Source: Nitratireductor mangrovi (GTDB taxonomy: Bacteria; Pseudomonadota; Alphaproteobacteria; Rhizobiales; Rhizobiaceae). Taken from it: DNA of 64,000 nucleotides. The notes beneath the pieces were generated by a model. That model had not been told where the DNA came from, ran no database searches, and saw only the letters and a program-made list of their open reading frames with translations. Both the position numbers and the translations under genes were made by a program. Each line of letters begins with the position of its first letter. Position 1 is the first letter of the stretch. The stretch covers positions 1,178,001 through 1,242,000 of the forward strand of contig NZ_CP042301.2 in the NCBI RefSeq assembly GCF_007922615.2, given 5' to 3'. Shown in pieces: positions 7,819 to 16,838 of the stretch.

Positions 7819-8453
7819 TGGCAGATACTTCGTTCATGAATGACGCTGTTTTCCCGATACACATCAGCCGCGGATCGCCGGGCGGACCGGACTGGCCTGC
7901 CGACATCGTTGAACTCGCATCGGGTCGGGAGGAGCGCAACACACCCTGGGCCGCGCCGAAGCGTGTCTACGATGCCAAGTACGGAGTCAGGACGCGTGAT
8001 GAACTCTATCAGGTCCTGTCGCTCTATCATGTCGCCCTCGGGAGGCTCCGGGGCTTTCGCTTTCTCGACTGGACGGATTACCGCTCCGGCCTACCGCATG
8101 TTGCGCCAACTGCCACCGATCAGGTGCTCGGAACTGGGAATGACGTCGAGACGGTCTTTCAGTTGTCGAAATGTTACGCGTTCGCCGGTGCCTCATTCGA
8201 CCGCACGATCACGCGACCCTTCGGAACATTATTGATAGCGGTCGACGAGGTGCCGACCACCACGGGCTGGAGCCTCGACGCAACGAAAGGCACGGTGACG
8301 TTTGATTCGCCGCCTCCAAATGGCGCTGCACTCACGTGGGGAGGCGAGTTTCACGTTCCGGTCCGGTTTGATTGCAAACTCGACCAGATCTCTTTGCGTT
8401 CAATCGCTGTCGGCGACATCCCCTCGATCTTCCTTAAGGAGCTCAGGGAATGA
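7818..8453 (+). CDS. Distal tail protein, DUF2460 family (GTA gp12-like)
   Basis: 211 aa, overlapping the tape measure stop. Motifs FPIHISRGSPGGPDWPADIVEL, RVYDAKYGVRTRDELYQV and FRFLDWTDYRSG are characteristic of the DUF2460/TIGR02217 family, whose GTA member forms the distal tail ring joining tube and hub. Codon use (ATA, TTA-type and A-rich codons, fewer GC third positions) differs from both neighbours, suggesting recent recombination of this gene together with the end of the tape measure. Confidence 0.85.
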   Translation: MADTSFMNDAVFPIHISRGSPGGPDWPADIVELASGREERNTPWAAPKRVYDAKYGVRTRDELYQVLSLYHVALGRLRGFRFLDWTDYRSGLPHVAPTATDQVLGTGNDVETVFQLSKCYAFAGASFDRTITRPFGTLLIAVDEVPTTTGWSLDATKGTVTFDSPPPNGAALTWGGEFHVPVRFDCKLDQISLRSIAVGDIPSIFLKELRE

Positions 8454-9340
8454 AGACGTTGCCTGCCGGCCTCGCCGCCATGCTGGCGACGGGCGTCACC
8501 ACGCGGTGCAACTGCTGGCGCATTGAGCGGGCGGACGGCCAGGTCTTCGGCTTTACCGATCACGACCGGCAGCTGTCGTTCGACGGGGTCGACTACGAGC
8601 CCGCGACGGCGCTGTCGGCGAGCGAGACGGCCGCATCCCTCGGCCTGGCCGTCGACACGCTCGAGGCGGCCGGCGCGCTGTCGTCCGACGCGATCAACGA
8701 GGACGAGCTGGCCCGCAAGCTCTGGGACAACGCCTCGGTCACGCAGATCGTCGTCGACTGGTCGGACACAGCCAACCGCGTCGTCACCTTTGCCGGGTCG
8801 ATCGGGGAGGTCGAACGCGGGCCGCTCGCTTTCCGCGCCGAGCTGCGCTCGCTCAGCCATGCCCTCAACCAGCGGACCGGCCGCATCTTCGGCTCGCTCT
8901 GCGACGCGGACCTCGGCGACGCCCGCTGCGCCGTCAATCTGGCCCTGGCGGCCTTCTCGGCCGCGGGCACGGCGTCGGCGGCCGTGTCGCGCTGGGCATT
9001 CAGGACGACGGGCCTCGCCGCGTTCGAGACGGGCTGGTTCAAGGCGGGCAAGCTCACCTGGACGAGCGGCGCCAACGCCGGCGCGGTGATCGAGATCAAG
9101 CGCCACGTCGACGCCGGCGCCACCCACCTGGTCGAGCTGGCCGAGGAGATGCCGTTCGACATCGGCGTGGGCGACGCTTTTGCCATCACCGCCGGCTGCG
9201 ACAAGACGGTCGAGACCTGCAAGGCCAAGTTCGACAACGTCGTCAACTTCCGCGGCTTTCCGTCGATGCCCGGCAACGACTGGGTCACAAGCTACCCGAA
9301 CAGGGAGGACGGCAATGACGGCGGCGGCCTCGGTGACTGA
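8450..9340 (+). CDS. Tail hub protein, DUF2163/BR0599 family (GTA gp13-like)
   Basis: 296 aa, ATGA overlap with the previous gene. The N-terminal domain (RIERADGQVFGFTDHDRQLSFDGVDYEP) and the C-terminal block ending KFDNVVNFRGFPSMPGND are diagnostic of DUF2163. Four cysteines lie in two pairs, GSLCDADLGDARC and AGCDKTVETC. The Rhodobacter capsulatus GTA hub protein of this family was reported to hold an iron-sulfur cluster, and these cysteines are the natural ligands. It forms the trimeric hub below the distal tail protein. The next gene begins inside its 3' end. Confidence 0.88.
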   Translation: MKTLPAGLAAMLATGVTTRCNCWRIERADGQVFGFTDHDRQLSFDGVDYEPATALSASETAASLGLAVDTLEAAGALSSDAINEDELARKLWDNASVTQIVVDWSDTANRVVTFAGSIGEVERGPLAFRAELRSLSHALNQRTGRIFGSLCDADLGDARCAVNLALAAFSAAGTASAAVSRWAFRTTGLAAFETGWFKAGKLTWTSGANAGAVIEIKRHVDAGATHLVELAEEMPFDIGVGDAFAITAGCDKTVETCKAKFDNVVNFRGFPSMPGNDWVTSYPNREDGNDGGGLGD

Positions 9341-9773
9341 TCGCTTGCTGATCGTCGCCGCCGCCCGCGGCTGGATCGGCACGCCCTATGTGCACCAGGC
9401 CAGCGTGCGGGGCGCCGGCTGCGATTGCCTCGGTCTGCTGCGCGGCATCTGGCGCGAGATCGTCGGACCCGAGCCCGAGGCCGCGCCGCCCTATTCGCCG
9501 GGCTGGGCCGAGGTCTCGGGCCGCGAGACGCTGCTCGAGACGGCGCGCCGCCACCTGGTCGAGATCGCGATCGACACGGCGGCGCCGGGCTCGGTGCTGC
9601 TGTTCCGCTGGCGGCCCGACCTGCCGGTCAAGCATTGCGGCATCGTGTCGGCGCCGGGGCGCATGGTCCATGCCTATGAGCGCGCGGGCGTGACCGAAAT
9701 CGCCCTGCCGGTCGCCTGGCGGCGCCGGCTGGCCGCGGCCTTCGACTTTCCAAAAGCCGGAGGGCGCAGCTGA
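9315..9773 (+). CDS. NlpC/P60 family tail peptidase (GTA gp14-like)
   Basis: 152 aa from ATG 9315, which has GGGAGG 6 nt upstream. A longer in-frame ORF begins inside the hub gene but gives unlike sequence. The catalytic cysteine lies in GAGCDCLGLLRG (Cys38 the likely nucleophile), with histidines in VKHCGIVS and MVHAYE. The GTA gp14 family degrades or modifies peptidoglycan at the tail tip during DNA entry. It overlaps both neighbours, in the fixed order gp12-gp13-gp14-gp15 of GTAs. Confidence 0.9.
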   Translation: MTAAASVTDRLLIVAAARGWIGTPYVHQASVRGAGCDCLGLLRGIWREIVGPEPEAAPPYSPGWAEVSGRETLLETARRHLVEIAIDTAAPGSVLLFRWRPDLPVKHCGIVSAPGRMVHAYERAGVTEIALPVAWRRRLAAAFDFPKAGGRS

Positions 9774-12700
9774 TGGCAACTCTGGTCCTCGGCCTCGTCG
9801 GCAACTGGCTCGGCGGCTCGCTGATCGGCGCGCTCGGCGCGATAGCAGGACGGTTCGTCGACCAGGTGCTGTTTGAGCCCACGATCACACGCGAGGGACC
9901 GCGGCTGTCCGACCTCACCTTTTCGGCCTCGACCGAGGGCGCGCCGATGCCGCGTGTCTGGGGTCGCATGCGGGTCTCGACGCAGGTCATCTGGGCAACC
10001 CGCTACAAGGAGGAAAAGAAGACCAGCGAGACCGGCGGCAAGGGCGGACCGAAGGTCAAGACCACGGAATACAGCTACTCCGTCTCCTTCGCGATCGGCC
10101 TCTGCGAGGGGCCGATTAGCGGCGTCGGCCGGGTCTGGGCCGACGGCAAGGTGATCGACCTCTCCGACTACACGCACCGGCTCAATACGGGTGACGAGAC
10201 CCAGGAGGCCGACCCGCTGATTGCCGCGATCGAGGGCGAGGACCGCGCGCCCGGCTTCCGCGGCACCGCTTACCTGGTCTTCGAGGACATGCCGCTGGAG
10301 AAGTTCGGCAACCGCGTGCCACAGCTCACCGTCGAGGTCATCCGCCGGCCGCCGGCCGTCGAACCCGGCCTGGAGGACCTTATGAAAGCGGTAACGGTCA
10401 TCCCCGGCACGACCGAGTTCGGCTACGCGACCACGCCTGTCTTCACGTCCGAGGCCCCGCTGCTCGGCATCGAAGCCTCGGCCGGCGAGAACGTGCATGC
10501 CGGCGGGCCGGTGACCGATTTCGTCGCGTCGCTCAACCAGCTCGAGGAGGAGGCGCCCGGCGTGGCGCACGTGTCGCTGGTCGTGGCCTGGCACGGCGAC
10601 GATCTCAGATGCGGCAACTGCCAGATCCGTCCGCGCGTCGAGAACGCGGGCAAGTACACCTCGCCGTTCGAGTGGCGGGTCGGCCCGGTGACCCGCGACA
10701 CCGCCGTCGTCGTCAGCCAGATTTCGGGGACGCCGGCGGTCGGCGGCGCGCCAGGCGACAGATCCGTCTACGAAGCGATCGTCGAGCTGAAGGCGCGCGG
10801 CTTCGAGGTCACGCTCTACCCGTTCATCCTGATGGACATCGCGGCCGGCAACGGCCTCGCCGATCCCTATGGCGGCGGCGAACAGGCGGCCTATCCCTGG
10901 CGCGGCCGCATTACCTGTCACCCGGCTCCCGGTCAGCCCGGCACCGTCGACAAGACAGCAACGGCGGCAACGCAGGTCGCCGCCTTCTTCGGCGCGGCCG
11001 ACGCCGCCGACTTCGCCTGGGACGCGGCCGCCAGGCACGTGACCTATGCCGGACCGGACGAGTGGGGGCTGCGCCGCCAGGTCCTGCACCTCGCCACTAT
11101 CGCGGCCGCGGCCGGCGGCGTCGACATGTTCCTGATCGGCTCCGAGCTGGTCGCGCTCACCACGGTGCGATCGGCCGCGTCGACCTATCCGGCCGTGGCC
11201 CAGCTCGCGAGCCTGGCGGCCGAGGTGCGTTCGATCGTCGGCGGCTCGACGCGGCTCGGCTACGCCGCGGACTGGTCGGAGTACCACTCGCACCGGCCCG
11301 GCGACGGATCAGGCGACGTGTTTTTCCACCTCGACCCGCTCTGGGCCGACGCCGAGATCGACTTCGTCGGCATCGACAACTACCTGCCGATCGCCGACTG
11401 GCGCGACGGCACGGACCATCTCGACGCCGTGGCCGGGGCGCCATCGATCTACGATCTCGACTACCTCCGCGGCAACATCGAGGGCGGCGAGTATTTCGAC
11501 TGGTTCTATGCCAACGACGCCGCCCGCGACGCACAGACCCGCACCCCGATCACGGACGGCGGCGGCAAGCCCTGGGTCTACCGCAACAAGGACATTCGCT
11601 CCTGGTGGCTCAATCAGCATTTCAACCGGCCGGGCGGCGTCGAGGCGATGGGGGCAACGGCGTGGGTCCCCCAGGCAAAGCCGATCGTCTTTACCGAGAT
11701 CGGCTGTCCGGCCGTCGACAAGGGCGCCAACCAGCCGAACGTCTTCATCGACGCCAAGTCGAGCGAGAGCGCGCTGCCGCATTACTCCAGCGGCCGTCGC
11801 GACGACGCGATGCAGCGTGCCTACCTGGAGGCCTGGCTCGGCTACTGGCAGCCGGCCGCGGGCAACAATCCGCTCTCCGGCGTCTACGCCGGCCGCATGG
11901 TCGATCACACCCGCAGCCATGTCTGGACCTGGGACGCGCGGCCGTGGCCGGAGTTCCCGCAGCTGGTGGAGGTCTGGGCGGACGGACCCAACTGGGAACT
12001 GGGCCACTGGCTGACCGGCCGTCTCGGCGCCGTCCGTCTGGCCGATGTCGTCGACGACATCGCCGGCGGTTTCGGAGTCACGATCGACGTGTCCGATCTC
12101 ACCGGGCTCGTGCTCGGCTACCAGGCCGACCGAGTGATGTCGGCGCGCGACCTGATCGGCCCGCTGGCCACCACCCATTTCTTCGACGGCTACGAGAGCG
12201 GGTCGACGATCCGTTTCCGCCATCGCGGCGCCGCTCCGGCCGGGACCTTTTCGCGAGCCGACGTCGTGCAGCGCCAGGCCGGCGACTTTGCCCTGACGCG
12301 CGCCCAGGAGTCGGAGCTGCCCCGCGGCGTCGACCTGCGCTTCTACCGGCCCGATGCAGACTACCGGCAGTCGACCGCGCGGTCGCGCCGGCTCTCGGGC
12401 GAGGCTCGCGCCATCGCACAGGAGGGGTTCGCGATCGCGCTTCGCCAGGGCCGCGCCGGGGCGATCGCCGATATCATGCTCTTCCAGGCCCACATCGAGC
12501 GCGACTCCGCCGAGTTCGGCCTGCCGCCCTCGGCTCTCGCCTGGGAGGCGGGCGACGTCGCGAAGCTGACGATCGAGGCCGACGCCGGCGAGCGGTCGAT
12601 GGCGTTCCGGATCGGTGAGATCGGCTTGGGCGCCGATCGGCCGGTGCGGGCGGTGCGCCAGGAGGCGCAGGTCTACGACCAGGACGACGGGCCGGAGACG

Positions 12701-13681
12701 ACGCCGGTCGTTCCGCGGCCGAAGTCGGTCGCCCCGCCCGCGGTCCATTTTCTCGACATCCCGATGCTGTCGGATGGCGACTCCTCGACGGCGCATGCCC
12801 CGCGCGTTGCCGCTTGGTCGAGCCCCTGGCTGCCGGTCGACGTCTATCGGGGTCCTGGCGGGCTGGTCACGCCGCTGCTCGACACGGGTATATCGCAGCG
12901 CGCGCCGATCGGCGTCACGACCGCGCCGCTGGCGCGTGGCCCGGCCTGGCGGTGGGACCGCGCCTCCGAGCTGACGGTCAAGATGGCGACCGGCGAGAGC
13001 CTCGTCGCGGCGCTCGCCGCCGACGTGCTCGCCGGCGCCAACGTCGGCGCCGTGAAAACGGCGGCCGGCCGCTGGGAGATTGTGCAGTGGCGCGACGCGA
13101 CACTCTTAACGCCCCGCACCTGGCGGCTGACGACGTTGCTGCGCGGGCAGCGCGGCAGCGACGCCGACATGGCCGACGAGATCGCGGCCGGCGCTGCGTT
13201 CGTCGTCCTCGACGGCACGGTACAGGCCACCGCCCTGCCTGCCTCGCTGGCCCGCTCGCCGCAGACGTGGAGCTGGGGACCGTCGAACCGGCTGCCGAAC
13301 GATCCGCTTTTCCAGTCAGCAGAGCTGACATTCGAGGCGATCGGTCTCAGGCCGCTGTCGCCCGTGTTCCTGAGGGCCGATCGGGATATTGCAACAGGCG
13401 ACGTCGCGCTCTCCTGGATCAGGCGCACGCGGCTGGGCGGCGACGATTGGGACGCGGCCGAGGTTCCGCTGGGCGAGGCCAGCGAACGCTACCTCGCCGA
13501 GGTGATGGATGGCGTCGCGGTCAAGCGCGCCTTCGACGTGACCCTGCCAACGGCCGACTACACCGCGGCCGAGCAGACCGCCGACTGGGGGGCTCCGCCG
13601 GCATCGATCGTGTGGCGTGTTCGCCAGTGGTCGGCCGCCATCGGCTGGGGAGCTGCACGGTCAAGAACGAGCCACCTCTAA
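9773..13681 (+). CDS. Host-specificity / tail tip megatron protein (GTA gp15-like)
   Basis: 1302 aa. N-terminus has LGLVGNWLGGSLIGALGAIAGRFVD, then the baseplate-type MPRVWGRMRVSTQVIW block and SYSVSFAIGLCEGPI. Residues about 440-730 form the GTA TIM-barrel-like domain (GSELVALTTVRS, VFFHLDPLWADAEIDFVGIDNYLPIADWRD, PIVFTEIGCPAVDKGANQPN), which resembles glycoside hydrolases. The C-terminal third is tail-protein-3-like beta sandwich (WRLTTLLRGQRGSD). It forms the tail tip that pierces the envelope. Start overlaps the NlpC/P60 stop. Confidence 0.9.
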   Translation: MATLVLGLVGNWLGGSLIGALGAIAGRFVDQVLFEPTITREGPRLSDLTFSASTEGAPMPRVWGRMRVSTQVIWATRYKEEKKTSETGGKGGPKVKTTEYSYSVSFAIGLCEGPISGVGRVWADGKVIDLSDYTHRLNTGDETQEADPLIAAIEGEDRAPGFRGTAYLVFEDMPLEKFGNRVPQLTVEVIRRPPAVEPGLEDLMKAVTVIPGTTEFGYATTPVFTSEAPLLGIEASAGENVHAGGPVTDFVASLNQLEEEAPGVAHVSLVVAWHGDDLRCGNCQIRPRVENAGKYTSPFEWRVGPVTRDTAVVVSQISGTPAVGGAPGDRSVYEAIVELKARGFEVTLYPFILMDIAAGNGLADPYGGGEQAAYPWRGRITCHPAPGQPGTVDKTATAATQVAAFFGAADAADFAWDAAARHVTYAGPDEWGLRRQVLHLATIAAAAGGVDMFLIGSELVALTTVRSAASTYPAVAQLASLAAEVRSIVGGSTRLGYAADWSEYHSHRPGDGSGDVFFHLDPLWADAEIDFVGIDNYLPIADWRDGTDHLDAVAGAPSIYDLDYLRGNIEGGEYFDWFYANDAARDAQTRTPITDGGGKPWVYRNKDIRSWWLNQHFNRPGGVEAMGATAWVPQAKPIVFTEIGCPAVDKGANQPNVFIDAKSSESALPHYSSGRRDDAMQRAYLEAWLGYWQPAAGNNPLSGVYAGRMVDHTRSHVWTWDARPWPEFPQLVEVWADGPNWELGHWLTGRLGAVRLADVVDDIAGGFGVTIDVSDLTGLVLGYQADRVMSARDLIGPLATTHFFDGYESGSTIRFRHRGAAPAGTFSRADVVQRQAGDFALTRAQESELPRGVDLRFYRPDADYRQSTARSRRLSGEARAIAQEGFAIALRQGRAGAIADIMLFQAHIERDSAEFGLPPSALAWEAGDVAKLTIEADAGERSMAFRIGEIGLGADRPVRAVRQEAQVYDQDDGPETTPVVPRPKSVAPPAVHFLDIPMLSDGDSSTAHAPRVAAWSSPWLPVDVYRGPGGLVTPLLDTGISQRAPIGVTTAPLARGPAWRWDRASELTVKMATGESLVAALAADVLAGANVGAVKTAAGRWEIVQWRDATLLTPRTWRLTTLLRGQRGSDADMADEIAAGAAFVVLDGTVQATALPASLARSPQTWSWGPSNRLPNDPLFQSAELTFEAIGLRPLSPVFLRADRDIATGDVALSWIRRTRLGGDDWDAAEVPLGEASERYLAEVMDGVAVKRAFDVTLPTADYTAAEQTADWGAPPASIVWRVRQWSAAIGWGAARSRTSHL

Positions 13682-13691
13682 GGAGACAGCG

Positions 13692-15050
13692 ATGCCGGAC
13701 GAAACCGCAAATCTTCTGCTGCCCTACCTGGCCCCGGAGCAGGCGCAAAAGCACGTCACCCACAACGAGGCACTGACCGCGCTCGACGCCGTGGTGCAAC
13801 TCGCCGTCATCGACCGGAACCTGACAGCCCCGCCCGGCGATGCCACGGAGGGCGACCGCCATATCGTCGGCGATAGCGCCACCGATGCCTGGGAGAGCCA
13901 CGACGGCAAGGTCGCCGCTTTCCAGGACGGCGCGTGGGCGTTCTACCAGCCCCGCGACGGCTGGCTTGCCTGGGTCATCGACGAGGCGCGGCTTTGCTAC
14001 TGGACAGGCTCGGCCTGGGCCGACGTTGCCGACGCGATCGCCGCCCTTCAGAACCTCGCCCTGCTCGGGGTCGGCACTACGGCAGACGCGACAAACCCCT
14101 TCTCCGCCAAGCTCAACAAGGCGCTCTGGACCGCCAAGACCGTGGCCGAAGGCGGCGATGGCGATCTGCGCTACACCATGAACAAGGAAGGCGCGGCCGA
14201 CGTGCTGTCGCTCCTGTTGCAGACCAACTGGTCAGGCCGTGCCGAGATCGGGCTGGTCGGCGACGACCAGTTGACAATCAAGGTCTCGCCGGATGGCTCG
14301 GACTGGAAGGAGGCGCTCCGCGCTGACGGCCAGACCGGTCGGCTTTCCTTCCCCAACACCAACCTTCTCTCTGACTATGCGGTCAGTTTGCTCCCCGACA
14401 GCGGCCGCTTCGCGGGAAACGCAGCCAAGACAAACACCGTCGGCGCGTTTTCCCTGCCCGCCTACCTTACACTCTATAACAGCTCGACGGCCGCCGACGC
14501 GGGCAAGTTCATCAGCGACAACAACGATTACGGCGGCACACAGGGCACCCTGCAGGCCACGGTCAAGGATCTGATCGACGGCATTCGCAGCCCGGCCCAT
14601 CGCCGCCACGGGGTCGAGTTCCGCGTGGCGGAAATCACCATGGGGTCGGGGACGGCATCGACGCCTATCAACGTCGAGTCGACCAACTACTATCTCAGCG
14701 CACTACCGAGCTTCGGCCCGATGGTGCCGGCCATGACCTTCCATGCCTATATCCGCGCTATTGATGCGCCTGTGCTTTGGTCGCGGCAGGCGGGGCAGAC
14801 GCTGATCGTCGATGGCGTCGACGGTACCGAGCATGCGCTCATCTCGCCGGCCGACGGCTGGGTGTCGGTCACTGTCCAGCACCTTACAGACCCGTATCTC
14901 AGCGTCGGATACCAGCCGAATTTGTGGTCCATCTACGCCGCAGCATCCGGGCATCGCTACCAGCTCGCCTGCCTGGCACTGATGGGCGGCATCACAAGAG
15001 TGGACGACAACATCGGCGTCATTGCAGGCATCAACCGCTGGCTGCCGTGA
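13692..15050 (+). CDS. DUF2793-containing putative tail fibre / receptor-binding protein
   Basis: 452 aa from ATG 13692 with AAGGAGA upstream. Residues 1-130 (LLLPYLAPEQAQKHVTHNEALTALDAVVQLAV, PPGDATEGDRHIVG, WAFYQPRDGWLAWV) are a clear DUF2793 domain, which attaches fibre proteins to GTA-like tails. The rest is a beta-rich variable region (VEFRVAEITMGSGTAS...) ending GVIAGINRWLP, and is probably the receptor-facing part. It follows gp15 by 10 bp and is the last structural gene seen. Confidence 0.8.
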   Translation: MPDETANLLLPYLAPEQAQKHVTHNEALTALDAVVQLAVIDRNLTAPPGDATEGDRHIVGDSATDAWESHDGKVAAFQDGAWAFYQPRDGWLAWVIDEARLCYWTGSAWADVADAIAALQNLALLGVGTTADATNPFSAKLNKALWTAKTVAEGGDGDLRYTMNKEGAADVLSLLLQTNWSGRAEIGLVGDDQLTIKVSPDGSDWKEALRADGQTGRLSFPNTNLLSDYAVSLLPDSGRFAGNAAKTNTVGAFSLPAYLTLYNSSTAADAGKFISDNNDYGGTQGTLQATVKDLIDGIRSPAHRRHGVEFRVAEITMGSGTASTPINVESTNYYLSALPSFGPMVPAMTFHAYIRAIDAPVLWSRQAGQTLIVDGVDGTEHALISPADGWVSVTVQHLTDPYLSVGYQPNLWSIYAAASGHRYQLACLALMGGITRVDDNIGVIAGINRWLP

Positions 15051-15214
15051 GGTGGGAGCGAAATTGAGCAAGGGAGCGCGGATGCCCGGAGCGTGAGCTC
15101 CGGAGGCGGGTCCGAGTTTGGCGACCTGGCCCGCCCGACAGCCACCAAGAATAACTGTCGCATCCGCGGCCCTTTCGGGCGGCGGCACTGTGGCTGATTC
15201 TCAAAGGCCCCATA

Positions 15215-16045
15215 ATGGACATTGAAAGGGTTTTCACAGCCGTCGAGCCTGTGCGTCCTGTCGCAGGCTATGTCGGCGGCAAGCGGAGGCTCGCGGCCGA
15301 GCTCTGCGCACGAATCGCCGCCGTGCCTCACCGCACCTACGCCGAGCCGTTTGTCGGCATGGGAGGCGTCTTCTTCCGGCGCACCAAGGCGCCGCCCGCC
15401 GAGATCATCAATGATCGCAACGGCGAGGTCGCCAATCTCTTCCGCATTCTCCAGCGGCACTATCCGCAGTTCATGGACACGCTGCGCTTCCAACTGAGCT
15501 CGCGGCGCGAGTTCGATCGGCTCAAGGCCAGTGACCCGACGACACTCACCGACCTGGAGCGCGCCGGCCGCTTCCTTTACCTCCAGCGCCTGGCCTTCGG
15601 CGGCAAGGTGGCCGGCCAGAACTTCGGCGTCGATCCGCGCAGCGGTGGCGGCTTCAATCTCACCCGCCTGGAGCCGCTACTAGCGGAGGTTCACGATCGC
15701 TTGGCGGGCGTCGTCATCGAGCAACTGGGGTGGGCCGCGTTCATCGATCGCTACGACCGGCCGGAGACGCTCTTCTATCTCGATCCGCCCTATTGGGGCT
15801 CCGAGGACGACTACGGCCGGGGGATGTTCGGCCGCGACGAGTTCGAGGCAATGGCAGCGTGCCTGAAGACGCTCAAGGGCCGCTTCATCCTATCCATCAA
15901 TGACGTTCCGGAAATCCGGCGCATCTTCGCCGGCTTCGCCCAGGACCCGGTGAGCCTGCTCTACTCGATCTCGGGCGGGAGAGGGACGCAGGCGAAGGAG
16001 CTGATCGTCAGCAGTTCGGTCATAGGGCGGCGACCAGCCAGATGA
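15215..16045 (+). CDS. DNA adenine methylase, D12 (Dam) class
   Basis: 276 aa. Has the AdoMet-binding motif of D12 methylases near the N-terminus (AGYVGGKRRLAAELCARI, then YAEPFVGMGGVFFRR), the catalytic DPPYWG motif near residue 190, and the IND dipeptide region IINDRNGEVANLF. It methylates N6 of adenine in a short target, possibly GATC, but the target cannot be read from sequence. Mu-like and other transposable prophages often carry such solitary methylases near the right end, where they protect the phage from host restriction. No restriction partner is adjacent. Confidence 0.85.
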   Translation: MDIERVFTAVEPVRPVAGYVGGKRRLAAELCARIAAVPHRTYAEPFVGMGGVFFRRTKAPPAEIINDRNGEVANLFRILQRHYPQFMDTLRFQLSSRREFDRLKASDPTTLTDLERAGRFLYLQRLAFGGKVAGQNFGVDPRSGGGFNLTRLEPLLAEVHDRLAGVVIEQLGWAAFIDRYDRPETLFYLDPPYWGSEDDYGRGMFGRDEFEAMAACLKTLKGRFILSINDVPEIRRIFAGFAQDPVSLLYSISGGRGTQAKELIVSSSVIGRRPAR

Positions 16046-16130
16046 CGAGGAGGATGACCGCCATCAGAGCCACGCCGCTCAGGCACCCACGCTTGCCTGG
16101 GCCCCATGGGTCAAAGTTCTCGTCGTCCAA
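16020..16130 (-). CDS. Candidate 36-aa single-pass membrane protein
   Basis: On the reverse strand a 36-codon frame from TTG reads DDENFDPWGPGKRGCLSGVA and then a hydrophobic segment LMAVILLVIWLVAAL to the stop. The acidic-W-basic-C head followed by one membrane helix resembles small membrane proteins common in alphaproteobacterial prophages. A GGAAAGG lies 3 nt before the TTG, which is close. It is antisense to its surroundings and overlaps the methylase 3' end by 26 nt. It is too short to be sure; a holin-like role is speculation. Confidence 0.35.
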   Translation of the reverse strand: MDDENFDPWGPGKRGCLSGVALMAVILLVIWLVAAL

Positions 16131-16220
16131 AAGCCTTTCCCCGACTGAGGTTATCCGCACTCGTTAGACGCAAGTTAGTCTGATCCAAGCCAATTGGCCA
16201 ACCACGACGATCAGTGCAAT

Positions 16221-16838
16221 ATGAGAGTCACGAGCCTCTACCGGCGCTGGATTCTTGGAAACTTCGACCATCCGAAACGAGCGCATGCGCTATCTGCGGA
16301 TATGGATCAAGCTATGAAGCTGCCCGAGCTACCTTCACCGATTAAAGACGTAGTCAGAAAGAGGATCAGATCGGCGCCTGGATTCGTTCTACAGAAGCTG
16401 TTCGGCGCTGATGAAGTTCGCACCAGTTACTGGAGAGAGGCTGGATTCTTTGCGGTAATGTTCGGAGACCGAGCCTTTCAGAGAGATATAGAGAGATTGG
16501 AGCGCGAGTACGGAACGCCTTTGCCCAGCGTAGTCGCGATGCGAGCCGGTGACGTAGGATATATCCTGTCCGGCCGCATGATCATCCTCGGAGGGATCTG
16601 GACGGTTGTCGGCAACAAGCCGGCTTTTGGAGTAGGGCCGAAGGGCAGCGCCCTCATCACGAACGCTACTATAGATCAGACCGGCTTTAGGCGCATTAAG
16701 TACGATATTCAGGGCGTATTTTTGTATGGCGAGGAACTTTCGGATTCAGAAGCGGCCAGGGACTTAGAGGATGTATTGGTCCGGTCCACTTCGCCGCTCA
16801 TACCGAGGAGTCCTTTGAATGCCGATTCCAGAGAGTGA
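16221..16838 (+). CDS. Unrecognised protein, first gene of a nuclease operon
   Basis: 205 aa from ATG 16221; an in-frame TTG at 16194 would add 9 residues. I do not recognise the family. The N-terminus is basic (SLYRRWILGNFDHPKRAHAL), followed by helical sequence, and residues about 105-170 contain a hydrophobic strand-rich part (VGYILSGRMIILGGIWTVVG, ALITNATIDQTG). No signal peptide is clear. The DNA is clearly less GC-rich than the structural module. Its last 20 bases overlap the Shedu-like gene, so the two are translated together and may act as a pair, for example sensor or inhibitor plus nuclease. Confidence 0.6.
   Translation: MRVTSLYRRWILGNFDHPKRAHALSADMDQAMKLPELPSPIKDVVRKRIRSAPGFVLQKLFGADEVRTSYWREAGFFAVMFGDRAFQRDIERLEREYGTPLPSVVAMRAGDVGYILSGRMIILGGIWTVVGNKPAFGVGPKGSALITNATIDQTGFRRIKYDIQGVFLYGEELSDSEAARDLEDVLVRSTSPLIPRSPLNADSRE

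Noticed and set aside
9674..13428. Long reverse-strand open frames opposite the gp15-like gene
   Set aside because: Arg/Gly/His-rich antisense translations of a well-supported gene; high GC3 makes such shadows common.
16045..16150. 37-codon ORF on the + strand downstream of the methylase
   Set aside because: No ribosome site or hydrophobic pattern; the reverse strand reading is better supported.
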